Origin: Prochilodus magdalenae
Taxonomy: Eukaryota; Chordata; Actinopteri; Characiformes; Prochilodontidae
Direction: 5' to 3'
Length of the DNA: 64,000 nt
Assembly: GCA_024036415.1 (NCBI GenBank)
Contig: JAMWET010000024.1
Coordinates: forward strand, 541,566-605,565
Both the position numbers and the translations under genes were made by a program. The notes under the pieces were generated by a model. That model was given only the letters and a program-made list of their open reading frames with translations, was not told where the DNA came from and made no database searches. The number at the start of each line of letters is the position of its first letter. Position 1 is the stretch's first letter. This document shows positions 21,547 through 35,500 of this stretch, piece by piece.

Positions 21547-21638
21547 TTCTCTCTCAGTATCTTCAGTCTCTCTGGGGTAGAGGAGGTGAAGCTTGTTCTG
21601 CTGCTGAGTTGAACGGACTGTGTGCAGGTCAGAGGGAG
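21195..21638 (+). promoter_or_regulatory. Gene B proximal promoter and 5' UTR
   Basis: Conserved with 51520-51918 upstream of gene C. It has a TATA-like GATATATATGG at 21369-21379, a CACCACACTGCTGTGAG Runx-like site near 21277 and TTTCCTCTTCTC (reverse PU.1-like) near 21429. A possible donor, AATAAG|GTAATAG near 21451, and the pyrimidine tract ending CTCTCTCAG near 21557 may bound a short 5'-UTR intron. The transcription start is not determinable here. Confidence 0.5.
21484..21540 (+). repeat. (CT)n microsatellite in gene B leader
   Basis: About 57 bases of uninterrupted CT. The gene C counterpart near 51811-51837 is about half as long and is interrupted. It directly precedes CTCAGTATCTTCAG and could act as a polypyrimidine tract. 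Confidence 0.9.
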
Positions 21639-21696
21639 ATGGACAGCTGTATGGTTCTCATTCTTCTGTCCTTTACGATCACTCTCTCCACAGCTG
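21639..21696 (+). CDS. Gene B signal-peptide exon
   Basis: [20 protein letters not shown]: short N region, hydrophobic core and small residues before the junction. The ATG follows GAGGGAG. Donor CTG|GTAAGT. The gene C copy differs at a few residues only. Confidence 0.88.
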
Positions 21697-23478
21697 GTAA
21701 GTAATTACTGTGGAAAAATTAAAATGTATTGAATACAAAGTCACAGTATTAGTTACTGTTATGGTTTCAAATGCTTAATGATAGTTTAGAATAATATTTT
21801 TCTAATCTATATTAGAAATATCTCTCTCTGGAGTTACTTTATTACAGTTAGAGCATAAACTTAAACTTTCTAGGAGTAACCTTTACTAACTGTACTGTTT
21901 ACATATGTGTACTTTCTCTCTTTCTATGATATATAGAACTTGTAAAGCTGGCAGATGGAGGGAGACGCTGTGCTGGAAGAGTAGATATGTTTCGCAGTGA
22001 TCTTGGTTATGGAACAGTGTGTGACGATTACTGGGATATGAAATATGCTGCAGTGGTGTGTAGACAGTTGGGCTGTGGAGAGGCTGTAGATGTTCTGAGT
22101 GATGCTCATTTTGGACCAGGACCAGGAGCAATGTGGAATTATTTTAGAAGATGTGAGGGATCGGAGTCTACAGTCAAAACATGTGGAGGAAGATTTGTAG
22201 ATAAGAGTGTCTGTGAACAAACCAAAAGTGCTGGAATGGTCTGTTCAGGTAAAGTGCACTAAATCTTATTTTGAATTTATGATGACAATTTAATGCACAT
22301 TTACTGACAAAACTTTAATGCAGCTAGAAGGAGTTTTTAGAATCTAGTGAAAGGTTCTATGTGTGAATGTAACGATGATATATATAAGTGATTACAATAT
22401 TAGAGTGAAAGGAGACGTTTACTGGGGAAAACTGTAAAATTCAAAGTAGGCTCTAGAATTCTTTTGGGCCTGTTGGGCCTTTTCTAGCCTGAATACAGGA
22501 TGAGATACGACTGGACATGAAGGCATGCAGGTTCTGTATAGCATCCTGTGACACTTTTGCCTACAGATGTTGAGCTGGGCCTGTAGATCCTGCACTCGTA
22601 GATTGTTTAAGCTGCCATCCCAGCTGATCCTATGAATGCTCAATTGGTAAAAAAAAAAAATCTGGTCACTGGGCAGGCCAAGCAAAGGTTTCAAGCTGGC
22701 AGAGGCATTCCTGGGAAACATTGCTATCTGTGGGCAAGCAGTTGCTGCAAATGCCAGTTGAAAACACTACCATAAGATCAAAACATGTGGCTGGAGGTTG
22801 TTCTGCACATATCACTGAGCTATTAGTGTCCCTTGTATCACTATTAGGCGTGACCTATGGGTGCATGGAGGGGGAGATTGAAGCTAACTGAAGTGACGCC
22901 TGCACTCCCATGCTGAGCAATTTGCGTGAGACTAAAACATATGACTGCTAAACATGTGGCCTCTACTGCGTGATCCATATAGTAGAGGTTGTGATGTAAT
23001 ATACAGTATATATATAATTTAACTGTATTTTCTCATGTTAGAAGTTCAACTGGTTGGTGGATCTCGCTGCTCTGGGAGAGTGGAGGTGCTTCATGGAGAG
23101 TCCTGGTACACGGTGTGTACCATGGTGTTTGACCAGCAGGATGCAGAGGTTGTGTGTCGAGAGCTGGGCTGTGGGCTTCCTGTGGAGGTGCTGGGAGGAG
23201 CTGCTTTTGGCAGAGGGGCGGGTCAGGTGTGGTCAGAGGAGCTTCAGTGTAGAGGCAATGAATCTCAGATTCACTCCTGTCCAACATCACATTCACTCAA
23301 ACACAACTGCTCCAATGATAATGATGTGGGGCTGGTGTGTGCTGGTAAGCAGTGCATTTGGCAAGTGTGGAGCAAAATTATATATATATAATATTATGAT
23401 AGAATGTATAATGCATAATATTATGATATAATGAGAAACTGCATAAATTAATATATATGATCACCCATGTGAAAAAAA

Positions 23479-23569
<91 letters not shown>

Positions 23570-26500
23570 TGTATATTGTAATGATGGCCTTCATACCCAA
23601 TTAATCCTGGAGGTGTTTACATCCGGCTTTTCAACGTGATCTAATGACCAGAAACAGGTGTTAATGTAAAGGCCATAAGAGGACCTGATAAAAGTGTATA
23701 TACATGCTTCATCCCTTCCTCCTAAATATACAAAAAACAAAAAAAATACAAAAAACCCAGTTCCCAAACTACAAGCTTCAGCATGCTCTGGATATTATCA
23801 TAAATCACTAATGATCTTTGTACATTGAAAAGGTATTACAATGTTCCCTAAGTCAGGATCAGGCCCAAGAGCCTTCAAAGCGACACAAAACTTTACTTAC
23901 CAAGACATACTGTAATACAAAGGCAAGTAAGGCACAAAAGATGCGTAGTTATTGTATATATGTCCACATTGTAATCGAATTACATCATCCACAATATAAT
24001 TACAATTTGTAGCCAGTTAGTTCACAGCACCTTTCCAATCAGAGTAAGTAAAAGCTTATTGTGAATGGTGGTTTTCTATTCACTTGATTCTGAAAATCAG
24101 ACATATTTTAAGTAATATTCACACATAACATGACAACATCCAGAACATTGTTCTTTCTTTTTTTCCCTCTGTGGTACAGGCAGTGTAAGATTGATGGATG
24201 GAGGCAGTCGCTGTGCTGGGAGAGTGGAGGTTCTTCATAGAGGACAGTGGGGAACAGTGTGTGGTGATAACTGGGATATGAGAGATGCTGCAGTGGTGTG
24301 TAGAGAGCTGGGCTGTGGAGAGGCTGTAGATGTGCTGAGTGATGCTCACTTTGGACCAGGATCAGGACCAATCTGGATGGATGATGTGGACTGTACTGGA
24401 TCAGAGTCTACACTGAAGAACTGTGGATCAGGAGGATGGGGAAAACATAACTGTGATCATTCAAAAGATGTAGGAGTCGTCTGCTCAGGTATGCTGCTGT
24501 GTCTTCATATAACTTTAACTGTTAAAGGGTTTTTGCAAACACATTATATTTCTTTACATGCAAAATTGTATATAATAATTCTTCCTATTATAAAGAATAC
24601 ATAAAAACTGCATTTTAATTAAAATAGGTTGGCATTACCACTTGCTCCATCATAAGAAGACGACCCTCTGATTCTATGGTTTCATAATATAATAGGAGTC
24701 AGGCTGGTTGGTGGTTCTCACTGCTCTGGGAGGGTGGAGGTTCTTCATGGAGGGACCTGGTCCACGGTGTGTGATGCTGACTTTGACCAGCAGGATGCAG
24801 AGGTTGTGTGTCGAGAGCTGGGCTGTGGGCTTCCTGTGGAGGTGCTGGGAGGAGCTGCTTTTGGCAGAGGGGAGGGTCAGGTGTGGTCAGAGGAGCTTCA
24901 GTGTAGAGGCAACGAATCTCAGATTCACTCCTGTCCAACATCACCTTCACTCAAACACAACTGCTCCCACAATGGTGATGTGGGGCTGGTGTGTGCTGGT
25001 ACGAAATGTGTCTTTCATATTCGCTCTCGTTTTCCTCTGACTCTGGGGTACAGGTATCTGGTTCTGCTTAAATATATACATATCTCCCTTCTTCTTTTCA
25101 TGTGACCCCCATTTTTTTCTCACATACAGTCAATGTAAGATTGATGGATGGAGGCAGTCGCTGTGCTGGGAGAGTGGAGGTTCTTCATAGAGGACAGTGG
25201 GGAACAGTGTGTGATGATAACTGGGATATGAGAGATGCTGCAGTGGTGTGTAGAGAGCTGGGCTGTGGGGAGGCTGTAGATGTACTGAGTGATGCTGACT
25301 TTGGACCAGGATCAGGACCAATCTGGATGAATGATGTGGACTGTAGTGGATCAGAGTCTACACTGAAGAAATGCCAGTCAGCACTATGGGGTAAACATGC
25401 CTGTAATCATTTTAAAGATGCCGGAGTCATCTGCTCAGGTAAGTTTACCCTAACATAAAAATCAGTCAGTCATATGTTTATGCTTAACATTGCATTATCC
25501 CGTTTTGTCCATCACTGAATTTATAACTTACTTTAAAATACATAAACATACCAAATATGCATGCAGATGAGTACAGTAAAAAGTTCTTTATGCTCATAAA
25601 ATCATTCAGTAACAAAACATATGATAAAATAAGATAATCCTGTATTTTTCCCACAGTGGGAATATAATCTGAATTACATTATTAATAAAGATATGACTGG
25701 TTCATCACTTTACTTTAGGGGCCACAAACATCATGAATTCCTCATGAATAATCAATATTTCCACTGTAATGAACTGAGAAATGCTATGTGTTAAATTTGT
25801 ACTTACTCACACGTCAGCAAGCACAAAATGAAGTAGTGGAAAAAAACTGATGCCTCGGTTTTTTGGGATTCCTTCAGTTTTCCTCTGTCTGTATATGTCA
25901 TTTTCCATCCAACAAACAATTTTATGCCAACACTTTAATATTAATTGTTACTCATCTGTGTTAAATGTTCTCTTGTCTCCCTTACTAATATTTAGGAGTC
26001 AGGTTGGTTGGTGGTTCTCGCTGCTCTGGGAGAGTGGAGGTTCTTCATGGAGAGACCTGGTACACGGTGTGTGGTGCTGACTTTGACCAGCAGGATGCAG
26101 AGGTTGTGTGTCGAGAGCTGGGCTGTGGGCTTCCTGTGGAGGTGCTGGGAGGAGCTGCTTTTGGGAGAGAGCACGTTCAGGTGTGGTCAGAGGAGCTTCA
26201 GTGTAGAGGCAACGAATCTCAGATTCACTCCTGTCCAACATCATCTTCACTCAAACACAACTGCTCCCATGACAGTGATTTAGGACTGGTCTGTGCTGGT
26301 AAGATTTGCTCTGCCCAACCTAAAGAAATATGTATATTTGTTTTTGCATTTTGGTCAATTACAGTAAAAGATTATTGGCATGAGAAACATGCTATATTTT
26401 CAGGAGTTAACAGAATTCTGCTTTTTTTTAACATTTGTGATAACCAAATGTACTTGTCTCATTATTATTATTATTATTATTATACAGACTTTGAAAATGG

Positions 26501-29500
26501 TTATATGTACAAATATATGTTTAGCATAATGAGCTTAGATCCATGTTAAGTTTTAAAAACTTTTTAGCCAGCAATAAATATTTAGCTCATATAACCATAT
26601 ATATGTATCTAAAAGCACATACTAGCTCCACCAGCATGAATAACAGCTGTGACTGGATGGGGCATGGACTGAGCAGGTTTCTGAATGTAGGAAACATCAC
26701 TGTTCATCCTTGCATCAAAGAAATGTAAAGTTGGTCCATATTTGGTGGATGCCTTCCCTGGTTCAATTATGAGGAGAGTTTCCTGTAGACTGGGATTTAA
26801 TTACTGCTGGTAGACCCCTATGACTGTACGCTTCCATACACCTGCAAATTCAGCTTCTTCCTTCATACTATGGCCTTTGGCACACCCAAATGCAGTCACT
26901 CCTGTTAGTCAACTATTAACATCTGCTCTGGAGTCATTTACCACACATGGAATGAGACATTCACTGCACTGTACCACCTCTTCTCAATCTATGAATCCCG
27001 CCACACAAACCATAGGTATTTATAGTCTGTACTGTGTAGTATTTATAATGTATATATAATTGATTTTGATATTGATATTGATATATATATAAAATATATA
27101 TTGTTTAGCAGAGGTCTTGAGTTATTTTTAAGCTAGACTACTCACTGATAGATTGCACATTGATGATCACACTCAGGCTAAACAGGACAAGGTCTGCTCA
27201 TTGTTGTGATATGCGTATCATGTCTGTAAGATGAGCTATTACAAAATGCAGGCGTGGGGTTCTAATTGTATGTTTTTGTTGCAGTGTAGAAAAGAGGTTA
27301 AGGATCATTTTTAAAGTAAATGTTTTCTTTTCTACAAGCAGTTTTTCTTTGCATCCTTTAAAGATGACGTCATAGCACTGATTTTCTGTCTAGTGTTCTC
27401 ACTCTTTCTTTCCTGTCTATGTGTTTCTCTTTGCTTTACAGACAGTGTGAGGTTGGTGGGTGGTGGCAGTCGCTGTGCTGGGAGAGTGGAGGTTCTTCAT
27501 AGAGGACAGTGGGGAACAGTGTGTGGTGATAACTGGGATATGAGAGATGCTGCAGTGGTGTGTAGAGAGCTGGGCTGTGGAGAGGCTGTAGATGCACTGA
27601 GTGGTGGTCACTTTGGACCAGGATCAGGACCCATCTGGATGGACTATGTGGACTGTACTGGATCAGAATCTACACTGAAGGGCTGTTTAGGACTGAGTAA
27701 ACATAATTGTAATCATTCAAAAGATGCTGGCGTCATCTGCTCAGGTAAACTTCATTCAACCTCAAAGATTTTAAATGATCACATTTTAACGGTAAATGTT
27801 TACAGTTAGTTACTTGACACTTGCCCATTCATGTTCAAATTGTACCATTTATATAAGCACATCTAAATATGCTTAGGCCCAAAAGCACCAGAGCAGATAT
27901 TTAGTCTAAGTTTAATTGGATGTCATTAAGGATCTTTACTTAAGTAGTCTACGTACTGTGATGTTGTCGAAATTCTGTTTGGAATTCAGTAATGTAGTTA
28001 TTTTTGCTTAAGCAATGGTTAAGCAGAGTTAGGACAAGCTGAGGGAGTTAGGACAAGCTGAGTGCCGTTATCCGTTGGCATAGCTGAACAGATAACGCCA
28101 CTACCCTCCAGGGAACCACCACCACCACATGTGGGGGACTAGGGTTCGATTCCCGGTCTAGGTGACTATGCTGTGCTACACCAATAAGAGTCAAGACTCC
28201 TAACACCACACTGGCCTACCTGTAATATGATTACCCTTGTGAGTCACTCTGGATAAGAGCGTCAGCTAAATGCCATAAATGTAAATGCTAACAGCAGCAG
28301 GGTCTGGATTAGTATGTTTAAGAGAGGCTTAACACCTAGTCCCCAGTTAGTCTGGGAAGATACCTAAGATTAATAAGCCATTTACTATGTAGATCCTCCT
28401 TCAGGAAGTTAATAACATCTTTTAGAAACCTAAAGGGGTCATGGCAGCACTATGGTGGCTTTAGGTTCAGCACAGTTTCCTCAAGAGCTTTGTCACTGCA
28501 GACAAGATGCTAAAGGAAGTCACTAAATATTTTCTGTGCCATGTTAACCAAGAAACTGGTTCATTTGTATATGTATATGTCATAGTGGATCTGGAGGCTT
28601 GTTTTTCTCCATATGTTTTCTATGCTGCCTTTTCAGGTGGTATCAAGTAGTAATAACAGTGACGTAGAACTCAGTAAGTGGTACCAGGGATGGAAATGTA
28701 GCAGGCAGTCAAAAGTCATCACATCACACCAAAAACAGTCCAAAAAAACTTTTCTAGAAATACACATATACCAGTCTCATTTACCAGTTTTTATTTTTCT
28801 TGCAGACAGGATAATGTTCTCTTATAAAACGGAAAAAGTAAGAGAAATTTAGTCATATGTCAATAGACGTTATTGAATTAAATTTTTTCCTCTCGTAATA
28901 ATAGGAGTCAGGTTGGTTGGTGGTTCACGCTGCTCTGGGAGAGTGGAGGTTCTTCATGGAGAGACCTGGTACACGGTGTGTGATGCTGACTTTGACCAGC
29001 AGGATGCAGAGGTTGTGTGTCGAGAGCTGGGCTGTGGGCTTCCTGTGGAGGTGCTGGGAGGAGCTGCTTTTGGCAGAGGGGAGGGTCAGGTGTGGTCAGA
29101 GGAGCTTCAGTGTAGAGGCAACGAATCTCAGATTCACTCCTGTCCAACATCACCTCCACTCAAACACAACTGCTCCCATGACAGTGATGTGGGACTGGTG
29201 TGTGCTGGTAAGTGTTTTAATTTATTAACTGTGAATATTATTTGAACACAAGAAACAAGCTGTATGGCAGTTTCTAATTTGGTCTTTGTCTGTTCATGCC
29301 TTAATTCACTCTGTTTCTTAATTTTCTACTTCGGTTTTACAGATAGTGTGAGGTTGATGGATGGAGGTAGTCGTTGTGCTGGGAGAGTGGAGGTTCTTCA
29401 TAGAGGACAGTGGGGAACAGTGTGTGCTTTTAACTGGACCTTAAGAAATGGTGAAGTGGTGTGTAGACAGTTGGACTGTGGGGAGCCAGTAAATTTTGAT

Positions 29501-32500
29501 TCTGCCATAGGAGGAACTGGACAGATATGGATGAGTCATGTCGACTGCCATGGATCAGAGACTACAATAAAAAACTGTGGATCACTGGGCTGGGAAAAAC
29601 ATAGCTGTACTCACTTAATGGATATGGAAGTTACCTGTTCAGGTAGAGTTCAATCAACCCTACTGTTAAAAAAATGCTACATAGAAAAAAAGCTGTATAG
29701 AACCAACATTTTAAATATTTATTATGTCTATTATTTACCTTTTATAACTGCTTCCATTCTCATGGGTGGAACTGCTTTCAGTTTTCCACAGTAATCAGCA
29801 GGAATATTTCCCAGATAGCAAATCTGGCCCACATTCTCTTTTTTCATATTATCCAACTGCCATATGGATTAATGGCACTTGGTTAGACCGCTCCTGGTTG
29901 CAAGATGTTGGTCACACATGCACAAGATTAGGGCCACGCCACAGCCAAAAGTAGGTAACTTGGCCGTATCTCAGCCTGAAGTGGACCGGATCTTTTTTTT
30001 GGAACACTTGGGCCACATGATTTTTTATATGAGGGCCACTTTTGGCTGACATGCAGTTTGTCAGTAGGCAGCACTGTCTCTCATATCTCTGCCAAAAGTG
30101 GGCCAGGTCTGTTATGGGACAGGTGGGCCAAATGCATGTTAATTGTGTGGGCCTTCTTTGACTCACTGCATATTACCTAAGACAACCGTCGGCAGGCACT
30201 GCTAAAACCTCGCCAGATGTGGCCCACATCCGCCTGTTATCTGTGTTGTTTATCCCCTTCTGTGCACACCTCTCTGCTTGATATGTTTACCATAAACCAA
30301 GAAATAAGAATTCATTGGATGGCTGGAAACATCTGTGCATTTTTCAGATCTGAAGCAAGACTGGTACATGAGTATATTTCATATCTCACACATGAAAGTT
30401 TTCACATTTTGTCCCATAACATTTAATCATTTATATATTTGACTTTCTTCATTCTTATTAAACCTGATTATCTTACATATGGTCTATTCAGAAATATCTC
30501 TGTTAGATCTGTATGTGAATGACACCCACACTGTGAAGGGGAGCATAACTCTTATTGGTGTAGCACAGCATAGTCACACAGACCAACATCAAACCCCAGT
30601 CTCCCACATGGGATGGTAGTTTTCTGGCAGGTAGTGGTGTTATCTGCTGTGTTATACCAACCACCACAACCACAAGGACAAGATATACAACCTTTAATAC
30701 ACTTTATTAAAACCACTTCCTTGTTCTACGTTCATTGTCCATTTTATCAGCTCTATTTACCATATACAAACAAACTGTAGTTGTACAATTACAGACTGTA
30801 GTCCACCTGTAATCCGACATAATGCAAGCACTGCCACTGATACAAATACAGTATGTGTTACAAAAGAGTGTATCTAAGAACACTTTAGTTTAAAATTGTT
30901 TGTTGCTTGGTATTTTAGGTCATTTTAGAATCTTCCATAACATCTAAGTTGGGCTTAAAAACTTCTCTATCAATTATTAGATGCTATCAGTGAACCTCAA
31001 ATAGTTTGCAGTAGGTATGTATTTCTAATCATCAGTCTGTTTTACACATAGGACACAGTAAGTCCAGACTTACTGATGGTCCTCATCTGTGCTCTGGGAG
31101 AGTGGAGGTTCTTCATGGCGGGACCTGGTACACGGTGTGTGATGCTGACTTTGACCAGCAGGATGCAGAGGTTGTGTGTCGAGAGCTGGGCTGTGGGCTT
31201 CCTGTGGAGGTGCTGGGAGGAGCTGCTTTTGGAAGAGGGGAGGGTCAGGTGTGGTCAGAGGTGCTTCAGTGTAGAGGCAACGAATCTCAGATTCACTCCT
31301 GTCCAACATCACCTTCACTCAAACACAACTGCTCCCATAGTAATGACGTGGGACTGGTGTGTGCTGGTAAGCACTGTTGTATTTATTTAATATAAGTATA
31401 ATTATAATAAGTATTATTATCAGGGGAAAAGTTCAAAACTAATTCACAAATTAGGTTTTAGTTTAAATGTTATACGAGTATTCCTTTAACCCTGATTTGG
31501 GGTTGTACATCCTATTGAGTTCATGTCCTCATGGTTGTTGTCAGTTATAGTCTGTTAGTCATAGCCAGTTAATGATGAGCTATTCTAACAAAAAACTGAA
31601 AAGCATTTCCCCCACTGACCAAATCATCTGCTTGGTGTAGCTGCACACATTGTGATTGATTTTAATGTCTATGGAAGTTCAGTCCATCAAATAAGTTGAA
31701 TGCTTGAAAACAAATTCCTTCCTTTCCTCCACACACGGATTACTTGGTCGGCTCCACCAAGACAAAAGTGGGATCTGTCACTGAAGATGACCTGCCGCCA
31801 TTCTGAGTCACTCCGTGACCATCTGGTATGACACCATTGCAGTCTTTGGCGATGTCCTGGTAGTGGTCTGCATGCATGTAGTCCTATGTCATGTATCCAT
31901 CTGCTACTGGCACTAGGATGACTTATGAAGGGTATCACTTCTCACGGAATATCGTGGCTGTTGGGTCATTCCACCCATGTTGGACAAATCCGTGTCACTG
32001 GTGCATGCCTTTTATTTATCCATTGCCCCAACAGCATGCCATGGTATTATCTGCATGACCATACCCTATGAGAAAATCCCTCTCCAAATCTTCCAGCTGC
32101 ACAAATTGCTTAAACTGTTCTCTAAGGCATGGAAATGATGCTTCCAACACAACAGCACAGGTCAGAATGAAAATCATTTACAACATGACAGTCCTATATT
32201 GTCAGTCAGTCACAGTGATAGTCCTGTGATAAAAACTTGAAGCAAAAAAACTTGAAACATTTGTTATGCTCAAAGATGGAGGGAAAATGCAACTTAGGTG
32301 CTTATAGCCCCTCCTTGTGGGAATTCCAAATTATTCTGGAAAAAAACTTATTTGTACTAATTAGAATGAATTTATTTTACAGGTAAAATACGGGTTTGTC
32401 TCATATTTGTACAGATATACACTAGCCAAATCCAGACAACACTGGCAAAACTCAAAATGCCATGAAATTAAGCTTTTAATAGTCTTAGGACTCAAATAAA

Positions 32501-35500
32501 CTCTGTGTGTCCAGGTTACACAGGGGCTCGGCTGGTGAAAGGCTCTGATACCTGTTCTGGTCGAGTGGAGATCCAGTACCTCAGTGAGTGGGGTACAGTG
32601 TGTGATGTAAGCTGGGATATGAGAGCTGCCAGTGTCCTCTGTGGTCAGCTGAAGTGTGGGAGTGCTGTGGCTGTGGTGGGGTCAGACTGGTTTGGGGAGG
32701 GGAGTGGCCGGATCTGGGCTGATGTGTTTGATTGTCAGGGGAACGAAACACACCTGTCACAATGTCCCATTTCATCATGGAGTCGAACTGCATGCTCTCA
32801 TAAACAGGATACTGGAGTCATCTGCAGTGGTGAGTTTGTTGAGTCTTGTACAAGTAAAACCTTCTCATGTAGTAGAGTCATGTTAAAAGTGAAACATGTA
32901 TTTTTGTAAAATCAAAAATATTTATGATCCTATTAGGTTCCTCTCTGGAATTACATGAGGGGCGAGTGTGGTTGTCTGGAGAGAGGAAGTGTGAGGGGGA
33001 GGTGGAGGTGTACTTCAGGCAGGAGTGGAGGAGAGTTCTGCTGGACTCCTGGAGTGAGTCTGTGGCCTCTGTGGTCTGCAGACAGCTGGGCTGTGGCTCT
33101 GTGTTCAGCTTCTCCAGCTCCTCTCCTTCCAGTCCTGAACACAGCCACATGTGTGTGACGGGTTTCAGTTGTTCTGGGAGTGAAGCTCATCTGGGGAACT
33201 GCAGCAGCGCACAAGCAGTCAACTGCAGCTCCAGAGAACAGCTGTACATCACCTGCTCAGGTAATTCTTTGGGATTATACTGATATATAAAAAGTCTGGG
33301 GATAATATGATATAATGGAGTGGTGTCCTGAATAAGTTGTGAGGTGTTACTTTGCATGTTAGATTAATTACTGACCAGCGTGCTCAGTGTCACATTTGAA
33401 GTGAGGCATGATTAACTGGGCTCTTGTCAGGTGAATGTGTAGGCCACACCATTTGTCTGAACTCTCCAGGATGCTTTATGAATCAATTCTGGACAACTTG
33501 GGCCCGATGGCATGGTACTGGAATATCCCATCGTTAGATCAGACCTTGGAATTCTGTTTCACTCTATGACTGTATATTACTTTGCTGTATGTGTAATTTT
33601 AGCTCACAGCTCCATCAGGCTGGTTGGTTCTGGAGGAGACTGTGCAGGAAGGCTGGAGGTTTTCCACAACAGCTCATGGGGGACAGTGTGTGATGACTTG
33701 TGGGATATTAAGGATGCGCAGGTGGTCTGCAGACAGCTGCAGTGTGGTGTGGCCCTCAGTGCCCCAGTACCAGCTCAGTTTGGACCTGGAACTGGACCCA
33801 TATGGCTGAATGAGGTAGAGTGTGAGGGGAATGAGACGTCTCTGTGGAACTGCAGATTTCAGCTGTGTGGAGAGGATGAATGTGGACACAAGGAGGATGT
33901 AGGAGTCGTGTGTTCAGGTAACATGATGACTGACATTACATTTACATTTACATTTAAGGCATTTAGCAGACGCTCTTATCCAGAGCGACTTAGAACCGTG
34001 CTTAGTGATCTGTTGGATAACGTTCCAGCTAGTAGAGGAAGTTTAGAGCCTAAAACTCACCATGAGCTCAGACACTGCCCGAACAGGGGGCCAGTGCTGG
34101 TACCTATGGAAAGGTCATTATAAGTGCAACACAATACACATAGACAAAGGTCATTATAAGTGCAATACAAAAAGGTTATAAAATTGCCACGCGATACACA
34201 CAATTTACACGTCTGCTAGAGCTCTCTCACTTAAGTGCTATATTATTATATACCTTGCTTAGACATGCAGCTTTTTGCACTCATTTCTTTTAATCATGTT
34301 TTGCTTTTAATTGTGCGGACACTGTGTTCAGTTCCCCCACTGTCCTCTTCAGGGCTCTGAAATGTTCTCCTAAATTTGTATACACAAGGTAACGGTATGT
34401 TGACTCTGCAACACCTAGTCGTAATAGTAATTATACTTCTCCCACCAGAGTATAAAGAGATCAGACTCACTGAGGGCTGTGAGGGGAATCTGGAGGTGTT
34501 CTACAATGGGTCCTGGGGTAACGTGTGTGCTAATGATATAAATGAAGAAACAGTGAGTCTGGTCTGTCAGGAGCTGAACTGTGGAAGATCTGGCAGAGAA
34601 GGCCAATCCAAAGCGAGAGTGGAGTCAGCTCCTAACTGGCTGGATAATCTGAAATGTAGGAAACATGACTCCACTCTGTGGCAGTGTCCATCTTCCCCCT
34701 GGGGACAGAACAGCTGTGATAATCGTTATGAGGTGGCTCGCATTACCTGCACAGGTCAGTTTCTCTCTGTAGTTGATTTTATCATGAGCAGAAATATTTT
34801 TATCTGAGAGAAATAGAGATTAGTGAGAACATAGAGTTTACAGTAGAAGTGAGCATATGAACCCACATGCCTGAATGAAGTGAAGTGTGAGGGGAACAGG
34901 TTGCAGATTGCAAAAAAAAAATGTTAATTGGTTAATAAATAAATGCTGTTTTTTTTTCTGAACAAACAGGAGAGAAGAATCATCTCTTGCTGCCAAACCA
35001 TCTAAAATGCTCGTCATATGCTTACCAGAGTCACTGCTCAGGTAAGAACAATTAACCACAGAGTTTAGAGACTGAACAATTAGGAGGTTAAGCAGAACAT
35101 TTCCTGCACAAGCAGAGTTGTTTTCAAGTTGGACATTTGTAAAAAATAATTATGAAAAAATAATTAATTTAATTTGTTGCCAATTAATGACTTGAGAACA
35201 GTTAACTAGATGAAGTATGGGCATGAATGGCTGCCAGTGGAATTAGTTCCCGTGTCTTTATTAATGAGACCTGCTGACAAATTAAATTGTGTGTTTTTAT
35301 ATATATTTCCACAAGGAGACATATTTTACTCGTATTACTCATATTTTACCCAATTGTCCTCAAATGATTTTCTTAAAGTAGAAACTATCCTACTAAATAT
35401 GCATGTATTGTTATGAGTTTTGAGACTGCAGTTATTAATACGAGTTATTGTGTCTCCATATGTGTGTGATGTAGATCACCTGCCTCTCAGACTGAGTGGA

